Shown piece by piece: positions 15,315 to 19,778 of a DNA stretch of 19,778 nt. The position numbers were made by a program, and so were the translations under genes. The notes under the pieces were generated by a model. That model did not search any database and was not told the origin of the DNA. It saw nothing but the letters and a program-made list of their open reading frames with translations. The stretch's first letter is position 1, and every line of letters starts with the position of its first letter. Source of the DNA: Firmicutes bacterium CAG:646 (GTDB lineage: Bacteria > Bacillota > Clostridia > Lachnospirales > Lachnospiraceae); assembly GCA_000432335.1 (NCBI GenBank), contig HF995414.1, positions 108,078-127,855 on the forward strand, given 5' to 3'.

Positions 15315-16715
15315 ATGTGGAGGAAAATACGGAAAAAGTTTATTGGAGACAAGGCTTTTTACAAAATGGTACTGGCGATTGCTGTTCCAATCATGATTCA
15401 GAACGGAATCACCAATTTTGTAAGTCTTCTTGACAACATTATGGTGGGACAGATCGGTACAGAACAGATGTCCGGCGTTGCGATTGTGAATCAGCTGATC
15501 TTTGTGTACAATCTGTGTATTTTTGGAGGAGTTTCCGGAGCGGGGATTTTTACAGCTCAGTACTATGGACAGAAAGATGATGAAGGAATCCGTCATACCT
15601 TTCGATTTAAGATCTGGATGGCGCTGCTTTTAACCATAGGGGCGATTACCGTGTTTCTTATCTGGGGCGGCGATCTGATCCAGATGTATTTAAATGGTAG
15701 CAGTGATGGAGGAGATCTGGCCGCAGCCCTTCATTATGGAGAGGATTACATGTTGGTGATGCTTTTAGGGCTTCCGGCATTTATGATGATCCAGACGTAT
15801 GCCAGTACATTGAGAGAGTGTGGGGAAACCATGGTTCCTATGAAAGCCGGCGTTACAGCGGTGTGTGTGAATTTGGTATTTAATTATCTGCTGATTTATG
15901 GAAAGTTTGGGTTTCCTCAGATGGGCGTAGTGGGAGCAGCTGTTGCGACCGTATTATCCCGTTATGTGGAGATGGCGATAGTGCTCATCTGGACGCATAA
16001 ACATAAAGAAATCAATACCTATATTACAGGCTTGTACAAAACACTAAAGGTTCCAGGGCATCTGGTGAAAAAGTTTCTGATTAAGGGATCTCCGCTGCTG
16101 GTAAATGAAGCTCTTTGGTCGGCGGCGCAGGCATCTTTGCTTCAATGTTATTCGGTGAGAGGTTTGGGAGTAGTGGCGGCTTTAAATATTGCCAGTACGA
16201 TAGCAAACCTGTTTAATGTGGTGTTTATTGCCCTGGGAGATTCTGTTGCTATCGTTGTGGGACAACAGCTGGGAGCAGGTAAGATGGAAGAAGCCAGAGA
16301 TACAGATAATAAAATGATTGCGTTTTCTGTTATGTGTTGTACGGGAGTTGCGATTGCCATGCTGTTTATAGCGCCTTTATTTCCCAAATTATATAACACT
16401 ACGGGAAGCACCCGGCAGCTGGCGGAGTATCTGATTATCGCGCAGGCGATCTTCATGCCGCAGAATGCCTTTCTGCATGCTACTTATTTTACTCTTCGTT
16501 CTGGAGGAAAGACACTGGTTACTTTTTTCTTCGACAGTGTCTTTGTATGGTGCGTGAGCGTCCCCATTGCTTATGTGTTGAGTCGATATACCAGCATTTT
16601 TGTCGTGTTGATTTTTGTGTTTGTACAGATGGGAGACTGGATCAAGTGCATCATAGGATTTGTTTTGGTGAAAAAGGGAGTATGGCTGCAGAATATCGTG
16701 GCAGCGGAAAAATAA
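15315..16715 (+). CDS. MATE-family multidrug efflux transporter
   Basis: A 466-aa polytopic membrane protein of normal family length with about twelve hydrophobic helices. The opening AIAVPIMIQNGITNFVSLLDNIMVGQIGTEQMSGVA segment pattern (P-M-I-Q-N, then D-N-I-M-V-G) is the typical MATE N-terminus. The mid-protein GxxGAAxATVLSRYVE segment and the GDSVAIVVGQQLGAG repeat (start of the second half) match as well. It exports cationic drugs or metabolites in exchange for Na+ or H+ (family knowledge). AGGAAGGAG eleven bases upstream is the ribosome binding site. It is divergent from the MerR-methyltransferase fusion, which is its likely regulator. Its stop codon directly abuts the stop of the convergent 49-aa gene. 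Confidence 0.93.
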   Translation: MWRKIRKKFIGDKAFYKMVLAIAVPIMIQNGITNFVSLLDNIMVGQIGTEQMSGVAIVNQLIFVYNLCIFGGVSGAGIFTAQYYGQKDDEGIRHTFRFKIWMALLLTIGAITVFLIWGGDLIQMYLNGSSDGGDLAAALHYGEDYMLVMLLGLPAFMMIQTYASTLRECGETMVPMKAGVTAVCVNLVFNYLLIYGKFGFPQMGVVGAAVATVLSRYVEMAIVLIWTHKHKEINTYITGLYKTLKVPGHLVKKFLIKGSPLLVNEALWSAAQASLLQCYSVRGLGVVAALNIASTIANLFNVVFIALGDSVAIVVGQQLGAGKMEEARDTDNKMIAFSVMCCTGVAIAMLFIAPLFPKLYNTTGSTRQLAEYLIIAQAIFMPQNAFLHATYFTLRSGGKTLVTFFFDSVFVWCVSVPIAYVLSRYTSIFVVLIFVFVQMGDWIKCIIGFVLVKKGVWLQNIVAAEK

Positions 16716-16865
16716 TTAAGAATCCTTTTTTGCCTGCATTTTCTTTTTGATATATTCTTCCTGCATACGGTCATCGGCTTCCCGGTCGAAGTCGGAACTG
16801 ATGGCAAGGCAGGAGTAGGAGATCAGCGTGATCAGACAGAGAAGAAGAAAGAAAAATAAGCCCAT
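16716..16865 (-). CDS. Small single-pass membrane protein, 49 aa
   Basis: A minus-strand frame from an ATG at 16865 to a TAA at 16716 encodes 49 residues. A hydrophobic helix (about 2-23, F/L/I-rich) is followed by an acidic-basic cytoplasmic tail with SSDFDREADDR and KKKMQAKKDS. AAGGAG eight bases before the ATG is a proper ribosome binding site, and the amino acid pattern (membrane anchor plus charged helix) is protein-like. I do not recognise a named family. It is convergent with the MATE gene with no bases between the two stop codons. It is short enough to be missed by ordinary gene calling. Confidence 0.7.
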   Translation of the reverse strand: MGLFFFLLLCLITLISYSCLAISSDFDREADDRMQEEYIKKKMQAKKDS

Positions 16866-16956
16866 AGAGAATACTCCTTGCTGGATAAAATTATTGTTTA
16901 CGCTTTATTTTATGCAGGTTCCATAGAATTATGTACAGGAAAACAAAAAAATGCGC

Positions 16957-16985
16957 TTGCATTTAAAAAAGTTGTATAGTATAAT
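16957..16985 (+). promoter_or_regulatory. Promoter of the rplS operon
   Basis: TTGCAT at 16957-16962 and TATAAT at 16980-16985 are 17 bases apart, a strong housekeeping promoter placed about 75 bases before the rplS ATG. Confidence 0.85.
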
Positions 16986-16991
16986 AAACGC

Positions 16992-17047
16992 TGGTATAAA
17001 AAGAGATGGTCCTCTGTTACGCGACGTATTAAGAACATCCGAAGTAA
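16992..17047 (+). promoter_or_regulatory. rplS untranslated leader, possible L19 autoregulatory RNA
   Basis: About 65 bases lie between the expected transcription start and the ATG. A GATG/CATC closing pair (17004-17007 with 17036-17039) brackets a conserved-looking CCTCTGTTAC segment. An L19-binding leader RNA upstream of rplS is known in Firmicutes; membership here is inference from position and could not be checked against the covariance model. Confidence 0.4.
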
Positions 17048-17059
17048 AGGAGAAGAAAG

Positions 17060-17407
17060 ATGAACGAAATTATTAAAAACATCGAAGCAGCTCAGATGAA
17101 AGCTGAAGTTCCGGCATTTAATGTTGGAGATACCGTAAAAGTTTATGGTAAGATCAAAGAGGGAAACCGTGAAAGAATTCAGATTTTCGAAGGCGTTGTC
17201 CTGAAAAAACAGGGTGGAAGCTGTCGTGAGACTTTCACAGTAAGAAAGAATTCTAATGGTATCGGCGTTGAGAAAACATGGCCGCTGCATTCCCCGAACG
17301 TAGAAAGAGTAGAAGTTGTAAGACGCGGTAAAGTACGTCGTGCAAAACTGAACTACCTGAGAGGACGTATCGGTAAAGCAGCTAAGGTTAAAGAGCTGGT
17401 AAAATAA
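17060..17407 (+). CDS. rplS: 50S ribosomal protein L19
   Basis: A 115-aa protein matching bacterial L19 from end to end: FNVGDTVKVYGKIKEGNRERIQIFEG near the start, VLKKQGGSCRETFTVRK in the middle, GVEKTWPLHSP, and the basic end RRAKLNYLRGRIGKAAKVKE. L19 sits at the 30S-50S interface. Unlike B. subtilis, where rimM and trmD precede rplS, here it begins the operon behind its own promoter. AAAGGAG ten bases before the ATG supports the start. It is followed by signal peptidase and ribosome-assembly genes. Confidence 0.98.
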   Translation: MNEIIKNIEAAQMKAEVPAFNVGDTVKVYGKIKEGNRERIQIFEGVVLKKQGGSCRETFTVRKNSNGIGVEKTWPLHSPNVERVEVVRRGKVRRAKLNYLRGRIGKAAKVKELVK

Positions 17408-17426
17408 TCAGAAACAGATGAGGGAG

Positions 17427-17473
17427 CAGGGGACTGTCGCATTTAACATGCTTATTACGACAGGCCCCTGTTT
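17427..17473 (+). terminator. Imperfect hairpin between rplS and lepB, possible attenuator
   Basis: CAGGGG-A-CTGTCG (17427-17439) pairs with CGACAG-G-CCCCTG (17458-17470), a 13-position stem with one A-G mismatch and a loop of 18 bases, followed by only TTT. It probably reduces, rather than stops, transcription from rplS into lepB, since L19 is needed in larger amounts. Confidence 0.6.
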
Positions 17474-17510
17474 CACATTACAAAGAGTTTTATGTTAAGA
17501 GGAAAAGGAT

Positions 17511-18092
17511 ATGGGTTTTTTTAAGGCAAGGTATGTAAGGGATTATGTGGCGGCTGCAAAAGTCAAATCCATCCTTTTATGGATTGTAGAAATTGTTGCT
17601 GTGCTTGTACTGGGAGTGATGCTGGCAGTGGGGTTTGGAAAGACCACCGTGATGCAGGAAGGTTCCATGGAGCCTACTTTGCAAGCGGGAGATACGCTTT
17701 TGATCAACCGGGCAGCGTACAGGTTCAGTTCGCCCAAACGAGGGGATATTATTGCCTTTAAGATTAGTGATGATCAGAAGGCAAGCACACATATTAAACG
17801 GATCATTGGTCTTCCGGGAGAAACCGTTCAGATAAAAGACGGCCAGATTTTGATTGACGGAAAGGTTTATCGGGAAGAGACGGCGTTTCCTGCGATAGAA
17901 AATGCAGGTATGGCAGATCAGGGGATTACCCTGAAAAAAGGGGAATATTTTGTACTGGGCGATAATCGGAACAACAGTGAGGACAGCCGTTTTGTGGATA
18001 TGGGAACGATCAAAAAGAAAAATATTATCGGAAAATTGTGGTTTATCATTTCCCCGAAGGAACGTTTCGGTTTTATCCCAAACGGGAAGTAG
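17511..18092 (+). CDS. lepB: Signal peptidase I
   Basis: A 193-aa type I signal peptidase of the short Gram-positive (SipS-like) kind. One membrane anchor (about 21-42) is followed by box B MQEGSMEPTL with nucleophile Ser52. Next are box C GDTLLINR, box D RGDIIAFK and then HIKRIIGLPGE with the general base Lys96, and box E LGDNRNNSEDSR (149-160). It cleaves signal peptides on the outer face of the membrane. AAGAGGAAAAGG before the ATG is the ribosome binding site. It sits between rplS and rbgA, a recurring arrangement in this bacterial group. Confidence 0.96.
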   Translation: MGFFKARYVRDYVAAAKVKSILLWIVEIVAVLVLGVMLAVGFGKTTVMQEGSMEPTLQAGDTLLINRAAYRFSSPKRGDIIAFKISDDQKASTHIKRIIGLPGETVQIKDGQILIDGKVYREETAFPAIENAGMADQGITLKKGEYFVLGDNRNNSEDSRFVDMGTIKKKNIIGKLWFIISPKERFGFIPNGK

Positions 18093-18138
18093 ATGGATAC
18101 AGGATTTTTAAAGAGAAGAACAGAGGTGAGAGAAAGAG

Positions 18139-19008
18139 ATGAATTTACAATGGTATCCCGGTCATATGACCAAGGCGAAAAGACAGATGCAGGAAGATCT
18201 GAAACTGATCGATCTGATCATTGAGCTGGTAGATGCCCGGATTCCTTTAAGCAGCAGGAATCCGGATATTGATGAATTGGGAAAAAACAAATCCCGTCTG
18301 ATTCTTTTGAACAAATCAGATCTGGCGGATGAAAAATATAACGAAGAATGGACGAAATATTTTCAGCAGAAGGGATTTTTTGTGCTGAAGGTAAATGCCA
18401 GATCCGGTGTGGGGCTGAAAGCGATTCAGGGAGTGATCACGGAAGCGTGTAAGGAAAAGATAGAAAGAGATCGGCGCAGGGGAATTAAGAATCGTCCCAT
18501 CCGTGCTATGGTAGTGGGAATCCCCAATGTGGGAAAATCTACCTTTATCAATTCTTATGCCGGAAAAGCCTGTACCAAGACGGGAAATAAGCCGGGAGTG
18601 ACGAAGGGAAAACAGTGGATACGGTTGAATAAATCGCTGGAGCTTTTAGATACTCCGGGAATTTTGTGGCCGAAGTTTGAAGATCAGGAAGTGGGAAAAC
18701 GACTGGCTTATATTGGTTCTATCAAAGATGAGATATTAAATCTGGAAGAGCTGTCTCTGCTTCTTCTGGAATATATTCGGGAGAATTACCCCGGTATGCT
18801 GACGGCTCGTTATGGAATTTCTGAGGAAGGAACGCCTCTTTCTATGTTGGAGGGAATTGCGGAGAACAGAAAATGTCTGGTTCGGGGTCAGGCGCTGGAT
18901 TATGCAAAGGCAGCAGGCATCCTGATGGAAGAATTCAGAAATGGAAAACTGGGAAGGATTACGCTGGAACATCCTCCCGTGGAGGAAAATCATGAAGACC
19001 ATCCGTGA
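18139..19008 (+). CDS. rbgA: Ribosome biogenesis GTPase RbgA
   Basis: A 289-aa circularly permuted GTPase (YlqF). The order G4-G5-G1-G2-G3 is clear: NKSD (58-61), NARSG (86-90), GIPNVGKS (127-134), Thr155 in GVTKG and DTPG (171-174). The N-terminal YPGHM carries His9, the residue reported as catalytic in RbgA. It assists late 50S subunit assembly (family knowledge), which suits its place behind rplS. GAGGTGAGAG precedes the ATG. The gene end overlaps the rnhB start by 17 bases. Confidence 0.97.
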   Translation: MNLQWYPGHMTKAKRQMQEDLKLIDLIIELVDARIPLSSRNPDIDELGKNKSRLILLNKSDLADEKYNEEWTKYFQQKGFFVLKVNARSGVGLKAIQGVITEACKEKIERDRRRGIKNRPIRAMVVGIPNVGKSTFINSYAGKACTKTGNKPGVTKGKQWIRLNKSLELLDTPGILWPKFEDQEVGKRLAYIGSIKDEILNLEELSLLLLEYIRENYPGMLTARYGISEEGTPLSMLEGIAENRKCLVRGQALDYAKAAGILMEEFRNGKLGRITLEHPPVEENHEDHP

Positions 19009-19771
19009 GATTAAGCAGGAGCTTCAGAATGCAGATGTATCTTCCAGGGAAAGTCTTCTGGAACAGTACCGGGCAGATACCCGAAGCGGAGTGGCAGCTC
19101 TGGTGAGAAAATATGAGCGAGAAGCGGAGAAACTGGAACAGGAAAAACAGCGAATTGAGACTTTGAAGGTTTATGAGAAGAAATATGAAGATCTGGGGTT
19201 TGTCTGTGGGATTGATGAAGCAGGAAGAGGACCTCTTGCGGGACCGGTAGTGGCAGGGGCAGTGATTCTGCCAGCAGACAGTCAGATTTTGTGGCTGAAT
19301 GATTCCAAGCAGCTTTCTCAGAAAAAAAGAGAAGAATTATATGACGTGATTATGAAGGAAGCCATTTCCGTAGGCGTGGGATATGCCAGTCCTGCCAGAA
19401 TTGATGAGATCAATATTTTGCAGGCTACGTATGAGGCGATGCGGGAGGCCGTTTCCAAACTTTCCGTGGTTCCGCAGATTCTCTTAAATGATGCGGTGAC
19501 GATCCCGGCGCTGGAACTTCCCCAGGTTCCGATTATCAAGGGAGATGCCAAGAGTGTGTCGATCGCGGCGGCGAGTATTATCGCGAAAGTGACCAGGGAT
19601 CGGCTGATGGAGGAATATGATAAGATTATGCCGGAATATGGATTTGCCTCCCATAAGGGGTACGGTTCCAAAAGTCATATTGAGGCGATCAAGACGTATG
19701 GTCCGTCGCCGATTCACCGAAAGAGTTTTATTAAAAACTTTATAGAAGAAAAGGGGAAAATATTTGAATAA
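18992..19771 (+). CDS. rnhB: Ribonuclease HII
   Basis: The start at 18992 (259 aa) is chosen over an in-frame ATG at 18941 because GGAGG at 18981-18985 lies 6 bases before it. A 68-residue N-terminal extension, mostly charged helix, is usual in Firmicutes. The catalytic acids are Asp75-Glu76 in GIDEAGRGPLAGP, Asp167 in ILLNDAV, and Asp185 in KGDAKSVSIAAASIIAK. The HKGYGS motif follows. It removes single ribonucleotides and RNA from RNA-DNA hybrids. The 17-base overlap with rbgA suggests translational coupling. Confidence 0.96.
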   Translation: MKTIREIKQELQNADVSSRESLLEQYRADTRSGVAALVRKYEREAEKLEQEKQRIETLKVYEKKYEDLGFVCGIDEAGRGPLAGPVVAGAVILPADSQILWLNDSKQLSQKKREELYDVIMKEAISVGVGYASPARIDEINILQATYEAMREAVSKLSVVPQILLNDAVTIPALELPQVPIIKGDAKSVSIAAASIIAKVTRDRLMEEYDKIMPEYGFASHKGYGSKSHIEAIKTYGPSPIHRKSFIKNFIEEKGKIFE

Positions 19772-19778
19772 GCGACAG
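19764..19778 (+). CDS. Start of a YraN-like gene, cut by the window edge
   Basis: TTG AAT AAG CGA CAG (reading MNKRQ) begins inside the last codons of rnhB and runs off the window. AAGGGG at 19751-19756 lies 7 bases upstream. yraN (UPF0102) very often follows rnhB, and its proteins often open with M-N-K-R. With five codons visible this is a contextual call. Confidence 0.45.

Noticed and set aside
18941..18991. Longer start for rnhB
   Set aside because: No ribosome binding site, deep overlap with rbgA, and a well-placed GGAGG before the ATG at 18992.
1..19778. CRISPR array, tRNA, rRNA or phage genes
   Set aside because: No regularly spaced repeats, no tRNA-like cloverleaf and no phage or rRNA sequence were seen on either strand.

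Overview
The window looks like a chromosomal piece from a low-GC Firmicute, most likely a gut Lachnospiraceae (Blautia, Dorea or Ruminococcus-like). Reasons: strong AGGAGG-type ribosome binding sites, TTGACA/TATAAT promoters, an rplS-lepB-rbgA-rnhB operon, a Gram-positive VncRS/Vex-like regulator and ABC-exporter block, and CGD/YcjR-like sugar oxidoreductase and epimerase genes. This placement comes from protein family and gene order recognition, not from a search.

Layout. (1) 1-134: the C-terminal end of an AraC-family regulator with its terminator. (2) 320-5146: five co-directional sugar genes alternating TIM-barrel isomerase, Gfo/Idh/MocA dehydrogenase, isomerase, dehydrogenase, isomerase, closed by a bidirectional hairpin. 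The set suggests reversible oxidation of a sugar or glycoside to a keto intermediate, which partner enzymes then epimerise, isomerise or eliminate. No transporter, kinase or glycosidase lies in the window. (3) 5291-11279: a more AT-rich block. An OmpR-type response regulator and histidine kinase run on the minus strand. Divergently, a small lipoprotein, two 4-TM FtsX/MacB-like permeases and a MacB/LolD-like ATPase run on the plus strand. Half-sites with an 11-nt period lie on both strands of the shared intergenic region, so the regulator probably controls both sides. The block reads like a horizontally acquired stress or peptide-efflux module.

(4) 11280-11843: an intergenic stretch with a possible gene remnant, then a promoter-driven 57-aa membrane protein. 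(5) 11844-13783, minus strand: rfbA-rfbB, the first two steps to dTDP-4-keto-6-deoxyglucose; rfbC and rfbD are not here. (6) 13890-16715: a MerR-methyltransferase fusion divergent from a MATE efflux transporter, with an unusual long dyad between them. (7) 16716-16865, minus strand: a 49-aa membrane protein not previously obvious because of its size. (8) 17060-19778: rplS, lepB, rbgA, rnhB and the first five codons of a probable yraN, a core translation, secretion and genome-maintenance operon with its own promoter and leader.

There is no CRISPR array, tRNA, rRNA, integrase or transposase. The best candidates for something new are the five-gene sugar cluster (including one isomerase lacking a usual metal ligand), the dual-operator efflux cassette, and the MerR-methyltransferase/MATE switch.
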